26,203 nt of DNA from CAZBEA01 sp964490835. GTDB lineage: Bacteria > Patescibacteriota > Microgenomatia > Levybacterales > GWA1-39-11. The translations under genes were made by a program, and so were the position numbers. The notes beneath the pieces are model-generated. The model saw only the letters and a list, made by a program, of their open reading frames with translations. It searched no databases and was not told the DNA's origin. The stretch is taken from the NCBI GenBank assembly GCA_964490835.1, contig CAZBEA010000009.1, positions 1 to 26,203 of the forward strand, in the 5' to 3' direction. The first letter of the stretch is position 1. Each line of letters begins with the position of its first letter. Below are positions 5,297 to 13,898 of the stretch, piece by piece.

Positions 5297-5677
5297 ATGG
5301 AAGACGCGTTTAAAAAAGCTGCAGAAGAGCAGATGAGGGCAGATCTCAATAAGAATATCTTCGTAAAAGAGCAGACGTCTTTCCCCGCAAACCCCACCAA
5401 TCCCAAGGACAAATCAATTCTGTTAGGTGGACTTTTGGTGGGAGGGATAGTTCTTATGCTCGCCGGAGTTGGCGGAGTGGCCCTCTTTCAAAATAAAAAT
5501 GCCAAAGAAGCAGTTGTCAAAACATTTGACACATCGACCGGAGAAATAGAAACCAGCGTGGTCCCGACCGTTCCGTTACGTGAGGAGTATGAAAATCCCT
5601 TTGAGGATTCGACTGCGTATGTGAATCCATTCTCACGTGATTATAATCCCTTTGTGCTGATTGATGAAGGATATTAA
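5297..5677 (+). CDS. Single-pass membrane protein of unknown function
   Basis: 126 residues. The first 40 residues are charged and soluble (MEDAFKKAAEEQMRADLNKN). Residues about 42-65 (ILLGGLLVGGIVLMLAGVGG) form one glycine-rich membrane helix, and the last 60 residues are acidic and aromatic with NPF repeats (ENPF, VNPF, YNPF). The topology is probably N-in, C-out. No SD is seen; a promoter lies at 5245-5273. The next gene starts 3 nt after the stop, so it is co-transcribed with the Cys-rich secreted protein and may anchor or assist it. No family is recognised. Confidence 0.7.
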   Translation: MEDAFKKAAEEQMRADLNKNIFVKEQTSFPANPTNPKDKSILLGGLLVGGIVLMLAGVGGVALFQNKNAKEAVVKTFDTSTGEIETSVVPTVPLREEYENPFEDSTAYVNPFSRDYNPFVLIDEGY

Positions 5678-5679
5678 GT

Positions 5680-7008
5680 ATGAAAAAGATTCTCATTCTC
5701 CCCATTTCTTTCGTCCTCTTTTTAGTAGTATCTCAATCGACCTCTGCTCAAGATGCCGGCGTTGCTTATCCAATTGCCGAGCTTGGAAATTGCTCATCAT
5801 TAACCGAATGTAGACAGTACTGTGATGAACCTGTTCATAAAGAAGCGTGTATTTCATACGCGCAAAATAAAGGATTTTATAATTCCGAAGCGCTTGAATC
5901 TCAAAAGGAGACTATTCTTGAAAAAGCCAAGACTGAACTTGGTTGTACTACAAAAGACGAATGTGAGACTTTCTGTTCGCTTGCAGTCAATATCGAAAAG
6001 TGTTCCGCATTTGCCAAGAAAAATAATCTCCCCGGTGGTAAAAATGAAGCCAATTCCGAGTCTACAGTTTTTCAAAAAGCCAAAACCGAACTCGGATGTA
6101 ATTCGAAAGAATCGTGTAAAGAGGTTTGTTCGCTTGATGCTAACAAAACAAAGTGTTCCGAATTTGCCAGATCGAACAATTTAGGCGGAGGAGTAAAGAA
6201 GGTGGGGCCCGGAGGATGTAGTCAGGAGGCTGAGTGTGTTGAATATTGCAAAAATGAGGCGAACGTGCGCGAATGTACCGCATTCGGATTTGTGCTGAAA
6301 AAGGAAATAAAAGGCCCCGGAGGGTGCGACAGTGCTCAATCATGTCGGGAATATTGTGCTGAGCATCCTGAAGAGTGTCGTGAGTTTGATGCCAAGAGAC
6401 CACAGGAGACGGAGAAGAGTATCGAAGAGGAAGAAAAAGTGGTTGAAAAGAGAGAGCAGAAGAAAGAAAACGTACAAGAAAAGAAAACAATTTTCAGGAT
6501 TTTTGATTTTATAAAACCGAAGCGTGAAGAAGAAAGAAAAGAAGCAAAAGTCGAAACAAAAACCGAGACAAGAAAAGAACCGACAAAAGTTCCAACTCCC
6601 ACCGTGACAAAAACTCCGGAGAATACTTCAGGTTCCGGATCAACAGAAACTCTTTACAAAAATACACTCGAACTCGATGACCGGGTAGAGGCGTGCATAA
6701 AAGAGGGTTGTATCTGGAAACAAACATACTGTAATTGTCAGTATCGAGAGTTGGAATACACTCCAACCAAAACTCCCACCCCGTCCCCCACCAAGCCTGT
6801 TTCAGGTTCTGCTACATACGAATTACAATCGGATTATTATTACAGCTCGTACGAAGAAACTGAGGCGAGCGAAATCGAACATGAAGAGGATGAATCGATC
6901 ACGATTCCTACCTCATATCCTACCTCGTATCCCGCTTCATCTCAGTCTATTCAGGGAGCCCGTACCGAGCGTGGGCTTTTTGAATTCTTCAAGGGATTTT
7001 TTGATTAA
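5680..7008 (+). CDS. Secreted Cys-rich repeat protein
   Basis: 442 residues with a signal peptide (cut after about residue 23, STSA/QDAG). Five tandem Cys modules with pattern C-x5-C-x3-C-x8-C lie at residues about 38-57, 89-108, 140-159, 180-199 and 216-233 (the last with x6). Modules 2 and 3 are nearly duplicated (AKTELGC...C...C...KCS-FA). A Lys/Glu-rich, probably coiled or disordered stretch (245-310), a Pro/Thr-rich linker, a sixth Cys cluster (EACIKEGCIWKQTYCNCQ) and a Ser/Thr/Tyr/Pro-rich tail follow. Similar Cys modules are common in exported CPR proteins (from memory); their function is not known to me. The even Cys number per module suggests disulfides or metal binding outside the membrane. 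AAGGA lies upstream of the ATG. Confidence 0.75.
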   Translation: MKKILILPISFVLFLVVSQSTSAQDAGVAYPIAELGNCSSLTECRQYCDEPVHKEACISYAQNKGFYNSEALESQKETILEKAKTELGCTTKDECETFCSLAVNIEKCSAFAKKNNLPGGKNEANSESTVFQKAKTELGCNSKESCKEVCSLDANKTKCSEFARSNNLGGGVKKVGPGGCSQEAECVEYCKNEANVRECTAFGFVLKKEIKGPGGCDSAQSCREYCAEHPEECREFDAKRPQETEKSIEEEEKVVEKREQKKENVQEKKTIFRIFDFIKPKREEERKEAKVETKTETRKEPTKVPTPTVTKTPENTSGSGSTETLYKNTLELDDRVEACIKEGCIWKQTYCNCQYRELEYTPTKTPTPSPTKPVSGSATYELQSDYYYSSYEETEASEIEHEEDESITIPTSYPTSYPASSQSIQGARTERGLFEFFKGFFD

Positions 7009-7030
7009 TATTTTCCCCGTTCTGCATTCT

Positions 7031-7039
7031 TGCTATACT
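7031..7039 (+). promoter_or_regulatory. Extended -10 promoter of the SGNH gene (near leaderless)
   Basis: TGC-TATACT ends 10 nt before the ATG at 7050. The predicted transcript starts within a few bases of the start codon. No strong -35 is present. Confidence 0.5.
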
Positions 7040-7049
7040 GAATTTGATT

Positions 7050-7778
7050 ATGAAAATTATAGTAACAGTCATCTTGATGATGATTGCGGTTCTCATCTTG
7101 CAGGAAGTTGGTCGCGTCGCATTTCTCTATAAAAAAGCGAGCGATATCGATAAAAATCCGATCCTTTTTTCACAAAAAGGGGAGATGAGCTATTCGATTT
7201 TGATCGTAGGCGATAGAAGTGTTTTTGCCTCGGGTCATGAAGATCCTTTTGATTCACTCCCGGGTGTGTTGTCGACCAAGCTCGGACCCGGCACCATCGA
7301 AGTGGACGGCAAACCGGATATGGCCATTGAGGATCTTTCATCGTATCTTTCCGCGCGCGGGGGAACTTCTTTTGACTTGATCATCATTTCCGTGGGCGAA
7401 AATGATATTCTTCACCAAACAAAACCGGAAGCTGTACAAAACGATCTTGAAGATGCGTTGGTAATAGCGCGAGATTTGTCGGAAGGAAATGTTATATTGC
7501 TCTCTCCCAGAAATATTGGTCTTGCTCCTATTATGCCTCCGCTTATGCCTAAAAAATACGCAAAATTAACCGAACAGTACGAAAAAATGTATTCAGAAAT
7601 TGCGTATTCAACAAAGATGGAATTTATTCACTCTTCGTACGTGGGTCAGACAACCGAACATATCACAAGAGACCAATATTATCTCGACGATGCATTTCAT
7701 CTGAGCAAATACGGAAACGAAGTATGGGTTGACGGCATTATCTATAACAGTAGGCTCCTGCGGGCATTTGGTAAGTAA
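7050..7778 (+). CDS. SGNH/GDSL-type hydrolase, membrane-anchored, altered nucleophile motif
   Basis: 243 residues. Residues about 3-20 (IIVTVILMMIAVLILQEVG) form an N-terminal membrane anchor or uncleaved signal. The SGNH fold is shown by block I (VGDRSVFASG, residues 53-62), block III (GEND, 116-119) and block V (DDAFH with Asp214 and His217). These enzymes are esterases or lipases acting on acyl or acetyl esters, here outside the membrane. In the family the nucleophile follows GD directly (GDS); here Arg56 takes that place and Ser57 comes one residue later. The protein may be inactive or use a shifted Ser. The ATG at 7050 is preferred over a TTG at 7044. It resembles the small SGNH proteins frequent in CPR genomes. 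Confidence 0.75.
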   Translation: MKIIVTVILMMIAVLILQEVGRVAFLYKKASDIDKNPILFSQKGEMSYSILIVGDRSVFASGHEDPFDSLPGVLSTKLGPGTIEVDGKPDMAIEDLSSYLSARGGTSFDLIIISVGENDILHQTKPEAVQNDLEDALVIARDLSEGNVILLSPRNIGLAPIMPPLMPKKYAKLTEQYEKMYSEIAYSTKMEFIHSSYVGQTTEHITRDQYYLDDAFHLSKYGNEVWVDGIIYNSRLLRAFGK

Positions 7779-7785
7779 GCTACGT

Positions 7786-7814
7786 TTGACTCAAATCAGT
7801 GATTATCTTATAAT
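7786..7814 (+). promoter_or_regulatory. Strong promoter of the 7824 gene (leaderless)
   Basis: TTGACT (7786-7791), a 17-nt spacer and TATAAT (7809-7814). The ATG at 7824 begins 10 nt after the last base of the -10, at about the expected transcription start. Confidence 0.75.
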
Positions 7815-7823
7815 ATTCACCTC

Positions 7824-8909
7824 ATGGACAGGGAGAGACGTCCGGTTGCAAATTATCTAGAAAATAGAGCACATATTGAGCGGGATCATCTTGGGATCGT
7901 AGAAAGTGGAAGTACCGAGCTGAGAACAGCGCGCTTCTTTCTCAATATCTCAAACAGAGTGCGCAATTCTCGTATGGCAGTCGCAGCACTTCTTGTCGGT
8001 CTCGGAGGACTGGTTGCAATCGATGTTGCAGCGGATGAAGACATTCCCGATTCTCTGGAGCTTGCTATGGACGCCTCTCAAATAGTTATTAGTGGTGCGT
8101 TGATTGGGAGCGCAGCGCGACCGGTAAGTAGGATGGTCGATTCTGCTCTTTCAATTCACGATGAATTCCATCTTCACAGCAGTTTCGAGCCTTTTAATCG
8201 TGCACAATCCGATTCACAGCAAGTACAAATGGATGATGATTCGAATCGGCTTTTCGAATTGCGTCAAGAACTTGCCTCGTTCGGTCGGGATTTATCCAAA
8301 AACGCAATTCCCAAAAGAGAAATTGGGTATAACAGTTCGAGTAGAGTTTTGGATGACATTCGCACTTCGATTGCTACGGATCTCAGTCATGAGAAAGACT
8401 TGCCAATTCTTCCTGCGGGCACTGTCGAGGCTTACCTTGAGAGAGGTCGGGTGAGTGATTCAATGAGAAAGGATCCGAGATTTGATCTGCTCGACGAAGT
8501 GAGAGAAAATCTGACAACAAAAGAAGACCAAGAGGTCAGTAAAAAACGCAAGCACTCAGACATAATGGACGGAGTAGTGCTTCTTTTCATGGAGGCCCAG
8601 GTGCTTTCGGAAGAGTATAAACAACACATTGGAGTTCTCCAGAAAAAGGCGGCTGTTATTCTGGGAGATTTTGCAGTCGGAATCGGATCGATGTATGGAC
8701 TTGTCGCGACTGCTGCCATGGCTGCGGGAGATCATTATAAAGGATTTGCGTATTTTGCAGATGACGCAGCGTCTCTTGCCGGTATTGCGCTTGCTCCGGC
8801 TTTTAAACGGCTTCTTACCACTCAAACGGCTCGCGATATTGTCGAGTATTCTTCAGCTAAATTTGAGGCTGGAAAAGAAAAGGTCTTCCAAGCATTTCGC
8901 CGAAGCTAA
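7824..8909 (+). CDS. Multi-pass membrane protein of unknown function
   Basis: 361 residues. There are two hydrophobic segments near 51-70 and 84-98 (SQIVISGALIGSA) and two near 276-300 (KKAAVILGDFAVGIGSMYGL) and 311-325. Between them lies a long soluble, charged region (about 105-270) with predicted helices (DSNRLFELRQELASFG; QEVSKKRKHSD). The layout is a hairpin pair, a cytosolic or external helical domain and a second hairpin pair. I recognise no family. It has its own strong promoter and a leaderless start and no neighbour within the same unit, so context says little beyond the envelope theme of the region. Confidence 0.7.
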   Translation: MDRERRPVANYLENRAHIERDHLGIVESGSTELRTARFFLNISNRVRNSRMAVAALLVGLGGLVAIDVAADEDIPDSLELAMDASQIVISGALIGSAARPVSRMVDSALSIHDEFHLHSSFEPFNRAQSDSQQVQMDDDSNRLFELRQELASFGRDLSKNAIPKREIGYNSSSRVLDDIRTSIATDLSHEKDLPILPAGTVEAYLERGRVSDSMRKDPRFDLLDEVRENLTTKEDQEVSKKRKHSDIMDGVVLLFMEAQVLSEEYKQHIGVLQKKAAVILGDFAVGIGSMYGLVATAAMAAGDHYKGFAYFADDAASLAGIALAPAFKRLLTTQTARDIVEYSSAKFEAGKEKVFQAFRRS

Positions 8910-8948
8910 AATTCCTTATTTTCTTACATTCCCACGCACGAGGGACAT

Positions 8949-8977
8949 TTGACGAAGCAATTCGATCTTGCTATACT
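8949..8977 (+). promoter_or_regulatory. Promoter of the peptidoglycan gene cluster
   Basis: TTGACG (8949-8954), a 17-nt spacer and TATACT (8972-8977). The predicted start is about 8984, giving a leader of about 68 nt that contains a hairpin CAAACTT-CTTAC-AAGTTTG (9009-9027). Confidence 0.7.
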
Positions 8978-9051
8978 GACGCCTCCCGACTCGCACACGA
9001 ACTTATTACAAACTTCTTACAAGTTTGCATCATTCTTACCTAATTAAACGT

Positions 9052-10368
9052 ATGTATCACAGAAGTGACTATTACCGACTGTACGTCAAAAAAAAGCACG
9101 ATCCGCGCAAGTTAACACGCGGCAAAATTGGTCTGTTGACGATCGCCGCAGGTGTATTCATGCTCTATGTTTTTGCTCTGGTCGTTCAGTTGATTGTTAT
9201 TAATGTGCCCAATTCTATCCTGACAACAAAAATATCCGAAAAGAAAACGGTAAAAAATAAGTATGAAGTTTTTGGATTTGCACCTCACTGGACATTTGAT
9301 AGGCTTGATTCGATAGACTTTTCAGTTCTTACAACGCTTGCATATTTTGGAGTTGAAGTCGGTCCTGACGGGTCTATTAACACCGACAACAGAGGCTACC
9401 ACGTGTACTTAAGCGATGAGGCAACAGATCTCTTCCAACGCGCACACGACAACGGAACTCGAGTTGTTCTCACCATTACCCAAATGAATAACGATAATAT
9501 CTTGGCTTTCATGGACGATCCCCAAGCACAAAAAAGAGCAATTGAGACAACTGTTCAACTCGTTGAGGACAGAGGAATTGACGGAGTTAATATCGATTAT
9601 GAGTATATGGGAGACCCCGGAGTTGAGTATAGGAATAAATTTACCCGATTTGTGACGGATTTATCTTCCAAAATGCATGAAGCCAATCCCGATGCATACG
9701 TGACGGTTTCGGTCTATGCCTCGGCGGTTAAAGACCCAAAAATTTATGACATTACAGCGATTTCAGACGTGACCGATGGGATATTTATGATGGCGTATGA
9801 CTTTGCGACATCAGGCTCGTCAAAGGTTATTCCGACTTCACCCTTGAACGGTTATAAAGAAGGAAAATATTGGTATGACGTTTCAACTGCTGTTGATGAT
9901 TTTTTGGTTCACATGCCGGCAGAAAAGCTGATTTTGGGCCTTCCATGGTACGGGTACAATTACCCGGTGCGTGAGCCGGGTGTAAAAGTGAACCGTCACG
10001 AGGGGTATTACACATATTATTGGTGGAGAGGGCGACGCTACAGCAAATTCCATTATCCATCAGCGTATGCCGAGACCTATGCCAAAGCGTACCGCGCGGA
10101 CGAGCCGGGCGTGACCCGAGGGTGGGATGAGTATGGGAAAGTAGCGTATAACGCCTATGTCGATGAGAGTGGAATGTGGAGGATGATTTTTCTTGAGGAC
10201 GAGCAGTCGCTTGGTCTCAAATATGATTTTGCGAAAGAGAAAAAATTGGGAGGAGTCGGAATGTGGGCACTGGGGTTTGAGGAAGGAAGAACAGAGTTGT
10301 GGAGTCTGATAGAGTCGAAGTTTGGCACAAAATTAGTCGCAACCAAACTCGCGAGAATCGAGAACTAA
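9052..10368 (+). CDS. Membrane-anchored GH18 family glycoside hydrolase
   Basis: 438 residues from the ATG at 9052; a TTG at 9025 is possible but lies inside a leader hairpin. Residues 1-30 are basic, then one TM helix (ITI region, LLTIAAGVFMLYVFALVVQL) anchors the protein, and the catalytic domain (about 70-430) is outside. The GH18 signature DGVNIDYE is at residues 177-184, with Glu184 as the catalytic acid and Asp182 as helper. Typical barrel motifs are also present (GFAPHWTF at the first strand, MAYDF, LGLPWYGYNY, GVGMWALG). Relatives include spore-lytic YaaH-like N-acetylglucosaminidases and chitinases. Lying upstream of a D,D-carboxypeptidase and a PBP, it most likely acts on peptidoglycan glycan strands, but chitin or a host polysaccharide cannot be excluded. 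Confidence 0.88.
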   Translation: MYHRSDYYRLYVKKKHDPRKLTRGKIGLLTIAAGVFMLYVFALVVQLIVINVPNSILTTKISEKKTVKNKYEVFGFAPHWTFDRLDSIDFSVLTTLAYFGVEVGPDGSINTDNRGYHVYLSDEATDLFQRAHDNGTRVVLTITQMNNDNILAFMDDPQAQKRAIETTVQLVEDRGIDGVNIDYEYMGDPGVEYRNKFTRFVTDLSSKMHEANPDAYVTVSVYASAVKDPKIYDITAISDVTDGIFMMAYDFATSGSSKVIPTSPLNGYKEGKYWYDVSTAVDDFLVHMPAEKLILGLPWYGYNYPVREPGVKVNRHEGYYTYYWWRGRRYSKFHYPSAYAETYAKAYRADEPGVTRGWDEYGKVAYNAYVDESGMWRMIFLEDEQSLGLKYDFAKEKKLGGVGMWALGFEEGRTELWSLIESKFGTKLVATKLARIEN

Positions 10369-10373
10369 AAGAT

Positions 10374-11441
10374 ATGTCAACGAGTGGAAGTAAAACAAAA
10401 ATGAAACGTATAATTTTTTTCATCATAGCACTTCTTGTCTCTCAGCTTTTTCTTATCTTGAAACTAAAAGACACCGATACTTCGTTCATTTCTCCTTTCA
10501 GCAGAGATATACTTCATGAAAAACGAGATATTTTCAATGAAACGATAAAGCCGAGACTCGAAAGAACCGCGAACTCGTACAAGCTGAATCGGGAAAGAAG
10601 TCTTATCCCTCAGGCTCACGCGTATTCACCAATTCCAAATGTTAATTCATATATCGTAGTAGACTACGATACCGGTACTGTTCTGAATGAAAAAAATGCG
10701 GCAGCAAGCACCCGAATAGCCTCAATCACCAAGATTATGACAGCTGTGGTTGCGCTTGATCTTGCTGACAGTTCCGAATATTTCACCGTTTCAGAATATG
10801 CTGCAGGACAAGTTCCGACTAAAATTGGGGTCGTTGCCGGGCAAGAAATGACATTGAAGGAACTCTTGGAGGCGGCTTTATTGACATCTGCGAATGATGC
10901 GGTTCAGGTGATACAAGAGGGTATAGACGCCAAATATGGTGACGCTGTTTTTGTAAGAGCGATGAACGCCAAGGCTCGTGCCCTTGGGTTGTCGGATACG
11001 ACATTTGACAACCCCCAAGGATTTGACGGAAATAATCATTTCAGCACAGCCGGGGATGTAGCAATTCTGACTCATTACGCGCTTGAAAATTATCAGCTCA
11101 TTGCTCAAATTGTTGAGAAGGACAAGGATTTTCTGCCGGAAGATATGCATCACAAGCAATTTGATTTGCCGAATTGGAATGGTTTGATCGGGGTGTATCC
11201 TGATATAAAGGGTGTGAAGATTGGGAGTACCGGTGAGGCTGGGAAGACAACCGTTGTGCTTTCCGAGCGGGGCGGGAAAAAGATATTGGTAGTATTACTT
11301 GGAGCAGGCGATATTTTCGATAGAGATCTCCTATCCGCACGATTGTTAGATAATGCGTACGAGCAAGAACTGGGTCTTGAGCCTGTGAATCTGACTATAG
11401 CAGACATGCAAGAAAAATACGCGAGTTGGAACTACTATTAA
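10374..11441 (+). CDS. dacA: D-alanyl-D-alanine carboxypeptidase (peptidase S11, PBP5-like)
   Basis: 355 residues from the ATG at 10374, 5 nt after the GH18 stop; an ATG at 10401 is an equally credible start. A signal or anchor segment (KRIIFFIIALLVSQLFLILK) precedes the catalytic domain. The enzyme trims the terminal D-Ala from peptidoglycan stem peptides outside the membrane. Active-site motifs are SITK with nucleophile Ser117 and Lys120, and SAN at 172-174. The third motif, normally KTG, reads KIG (282-284, in GVKIGSTGEAGKT). No C-terminal amphipathic anchor helix of the E. coli type is evident; the protein ends MQEKYASWNYY. It is co-transcribed with the GH18 gene. Confidence 0.88.
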   Translation: MSTSGSKTKMKRIIFFIIALLVSQLFLILKLKDTDTSFISPFSRDILHEKRDIFNETIKPRLERTANSYKLNRERSLIPQAHAYSPIPNVNSYIVVDYDTGTVLNEKNAAASTRIASITKIMTAVVALDLADSSEYFTVSEYAAGQVPTKIGVVAGQEMTLKELLEAALLTSANDAVQVIQEGIDAKYGDAVFVRAMNAKARALGLSDTTFDNPQGFDGNNHFSTAGDVAILTHYALENYQLIAQIVEKDKDFLPEDMHHKQFDLPNWNGLIGVYPDIKGVKIGSTGEAGKTTVVLSERGGKKILVVLLGAGDIFDRDLLSARLLDNAYEQELGLEPVNLTIADMQEKYASWNYY

Positions 11442-11547
11442 ATAAATTAGATATTCAAGTGATTCCGAGCAATTCATACACAATTTTTTAACATTTTTTA
11501 CAAATCTCCTAAGCGCCGTATTTACTCTGTAACCGGGAGCAAAGAAT

Positions 11548-13737
11548 ATGGGAATCAAATCCGGTGCTGCAATCATTGTTTTTTTGTGTGGAGTATTAGT
11601 TTTTTCTGTCGTTTCGATAACATATCTGGTCCACTTGCCGTATATTCTTGATCAGCAAAAGCTATTGAACAATAAAAAAAAGGGGCTCGTTTTGACCGAT
11701 AGAAATGGCGAACCTTTCTTCTTTTTTAATAACAGAAGCGATTCGGAATATGTTCGGCTTGAGGGAATCTCGGCAAACATGACTTCGGCGGTCATTTCAT
11801 CTGAAGATGATGGATTTTATTCACATCCAGGTATATCTCTTGAAGGTATAGTTCGGGCAATGTATCTCAATCTCACAGACGGTGACGCGTTGTATGGAGG
11901 CTCGACAATTACCCAGCAATTGGTAAAAAATACGCTTCTCTCAAGCGATCGAACGGTCGTCCGAAAAGTTCAGGAGATGCTGCTTGCTCTCGCAATTGAT
12001 CGCAGATATACAAAAGATCAAATTCTTGAAATGTACCTCAACACCGCATATTTTGGTGAGGGGATTGTCGGAATTGAGAAAGCTGCCGAGCGATATTATT
12101 CAAAGGAACCCTCAGAATTGACTCTCGAAGAATCCGCGTATCTTTCGGCTCTTCTTGCATCCCCCGCTGCGCTTTCACCATTTTCAGGAGACAGATCTCT
12201 CGGAGAAAAAGCGCAGGAAGGCGTTCTAAAGAAGATGAGAAAAGACGAGGTAATCACAGAGTCCGAATATGAGCGTGCGGTTGCCGGTAAATTGGCGTTT
12301 CATCCGAGCGCAGAGGCTATTAATGTGAATGCTCCTCATTTTTCCCTGATGATTCGGGAAAAGCTGCTTGATTTATATGGTGAAAAAAAACTCGATCAAG
12401 GACTCACTGTTCAGACGACGCTTGATCTTGGAATGCAACGATATGCTGAGGATACAGTCTATAACGAAATAAAAAAGATGCGTGATTCGGCTCGCGCATC
12501 CAACGGCTCAGTAGTAATTATGAATCCAACCAACGGCCAAATCCTGGCCCTGGTGGGAAGCTCTGATTGGTTCAATGAAAGCTTTGGAAAGGTAAATATG
12601 GCCACCAGCCCGCGCCAGCCGGGATCGACTTTTAAGCCAATCGTATATGCTCTTGCCTTCGATCAGCGAATCATTACTCCCTCAACACCCCTTGACGACC
12701 GGCCCATCACATTTGCCGGAAATTACAAACCGAAAGATTACGATAAAAGGTATCGTGGGACTGTGCAGCCAAGACGGGCTTTGGCAAATTCTCTCAATAT
12801 TCCCTCAGTCCAAGTTTTTGAAAGAGTAGGAATCGACGAAATGCTTGTGAGGGCACCCGATTTTGGAATCCATAGCCTTGGAAACGATACCAGTGATTAT
12901 GGACTCTCGCTTGTGTTGGGAACCGGGGCTGTTCCTCTGGTCGAGATGGTATCGGCGTATTCTACTCTGGCTAATGAAGGAAAACGCTCCGAGCCGACTA
13001 TGATTTTATCTGTGAAAGATAAATACGGGGAAGAAATCTATGAAGAGGAGCGGGGCGAGACGGAGGTCATCTCAGAACAGGCAGCATTCCTCGTGTCATC
13101 TATTTTGTCCGATGAAAAAGCCCGTGCCGAGTTGTTTGGAAGTCTTTTGAATGTAGGGTTTCCTGTCGCAATTAAGACTGGAACAACGGAGAACTTAAGA
13201 GACGCATGGACAATAGGATATACAAAAGATATGGTGATAGGGGTGTGGGTGGGGAATAATGACAACGCGCAGATGAGAGGGATATCAGGAACATTGGCAG
13301 CAGGACCCATTTGGAAGAAATTGATACAAAAATATGCGCAAAATCGCAGCGGATTTTCAGCGCCTTCGGGGATCGTAAAAGCAGACTTCTGTATGAATAA
13401 GGGTATGAATGCAACGACATCCGCTCAATTTGAAGAATACTTTATCGAAGGTACAGAGCCTCGCATAAAATCGTGCATACAACCAAAACGCCAGATGCGT
13501 AATTCTTCATTCACATTGAGTTCGCCTGAGCCCGAAGATATGAATGAGGAGGAGCCGAACGAGCAGGCTCAGACCGAGCTTGAGCCGCCTGATTCAGCAC
13601 CCGAAGAGCCTCAAACACGTGTGGGAGGGCAGACTCCTGACCCGAATCAGAGCGATGTGAATAATGATACTCAAAGTGAAAATAACGAAGATAAAAAAGA
13701 AGAAAAGGAAGAAAAATCAGACACAGGAAACGACTAG
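11548..13737 (+). CDS. Class A penicillin-binding protein (glycosyltransferase and transpeptidase)
   Basis: 729 residues. A single N-terminal TM helix (about 5-27) is followed by a GT51 domain with EDDGFYSHPG (catalytic Glu86), GGSTITQQ (117-124), RKVQEMLLAL and KDQILEMYLN. The transpeptidase domain has SxxK as STFK (Ser360, Lys363), SLN (415-417) and KTGTT (543-547). It polymerises lipid II and cross-links the strands at the outer face of the membrane. All catalytic motifs are intact. The last 75 residues are an acidic, low-complexity, Pro/Glu/Asn-rich tail. GGGAG lies upstream of the ATG, and a weak promoter (TTTACA near 11497, TATTTA near 11519) may add independent expression. It completes the peptidoglycan cluster. 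Confidence 0.93.
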   Translation: MGIKSGAAIIVFLCGVLVFSVVSITYLVHLPYILDQQKLLNNKKKGLVLTDRNGEPFFFFNNRSDSEYVRLEGISANMTSAVISSEDDGFYSHPGISLEGIVRAMYLNLTDGDALYGGSTITQQLVKNTLLSSDRTVVRKVQEMLLALAIDRRYTKDQILEMYLNTAYFGEGIVGIEKAAERYYSKEPSELTLEESAYLSALLASPAALSPFSGDRSLGEKAQEGVLKKMRKDEVITESEYERAVAGKLAFHPSAEAINVNAPHFSLMIREKLLDLYGEKKLDQGLTVQTTLDLGMQRYAEDTVYNEIKKMRDSARASNGSVVIMNPTNGQILALVGSSDWFNESFGKVNMATSPRQPGSTFKPIVYALAFDQRIITPSTPLDDRPITFAGNYKPKDYDKRYRGTVQPRRALANSLNIPSVQVFERVGIDEMLVRAPDFGIHSLGNDTSDYGLSLVLGTGAVPLVEMVSAYSTLANEGKRSEPTMILSVKDKYGEEIYEEERGETEVISEQAAFLVSSILSDEKARAELFGSLLNVGFPVAIKTGTTENLRDAWTIGYTKDMVIGVWVGNNDNAQMRGISGTLAAGPIWKKLIQKYAQNRSGFSAPSGIVKADFCMNKGMNATTSAQFEEYFIEGTEPRIKSCIQPKRQMRNSSFTLSSPEPEDMNEEEPNEQAQTELEPPDSAPEEPQTRVGGQTPDPNQSDVNNDTQSENNEDKKEEKEEKSDTGND

Positions 13738-13772
13738 AACACCTCTTCATTATTTACCTCTCAAATTCTCTT

Positions 13773-13781
13773 TGTTATAAT
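13773..13781 (+). promoter_or_regulatory. Extended -10 promoter of tRNA-Thr(UGU)
   Basis: TGT-TATAAT lies 23 nt before the first tRNA base, and the predicted start is about 13788. Confidence 0.65.
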
Positions 13782-13804
13782 CTTCCTCTAGTGTCTGGTC
13801 TCAT

Positions 13805-13876
13805 GCCGCCTTAGCTCAGTGGTAGAGCAACGGTTTTGTAAACCGTCGGTCCAGAGTTCAAGTCTCTGAGGCGGCT
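13805..13876 (+). tRNA. tRNA-Thr (anticodon UGU)
   Basis: The acceptor stem is GCCGCCT/AGGCGGC with discriminator T at 13876. The D-arm is GCTC...GAGC, the anticodon stem is ACGGT/ACCGT with loop TTTGTAA, and the T-arm is CAGAG-TTCAAGT-CTCTG. CCA is not encoded. It reads ACA and ACG by wobble. Confidence 0.95.
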
Positions 13877-13883
13877 CAATATT

Positions 13884-13892
13884 TGATAGAAT
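13884..13892 (+). promoter_or_regulatory. Extended -10 promoter of the HNH gene (leaderless)
   Basis: TGA-TAGAAT ends 6 nt before the GTG start at 13899. No clear -35 is seen, since that region lies inside the tRNA gene. Confidence 0.45.
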
Positions 13893-13898
13893 TTAATT

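Noticed and set aside
9025..9051. Upstream TTG start for the GH18 gene
   Set aside because: It lies in the stem of the leader hairpin 9009-9027 and has no SD; ATG 9052 gives a normal basic N-terminus before the TM helix.
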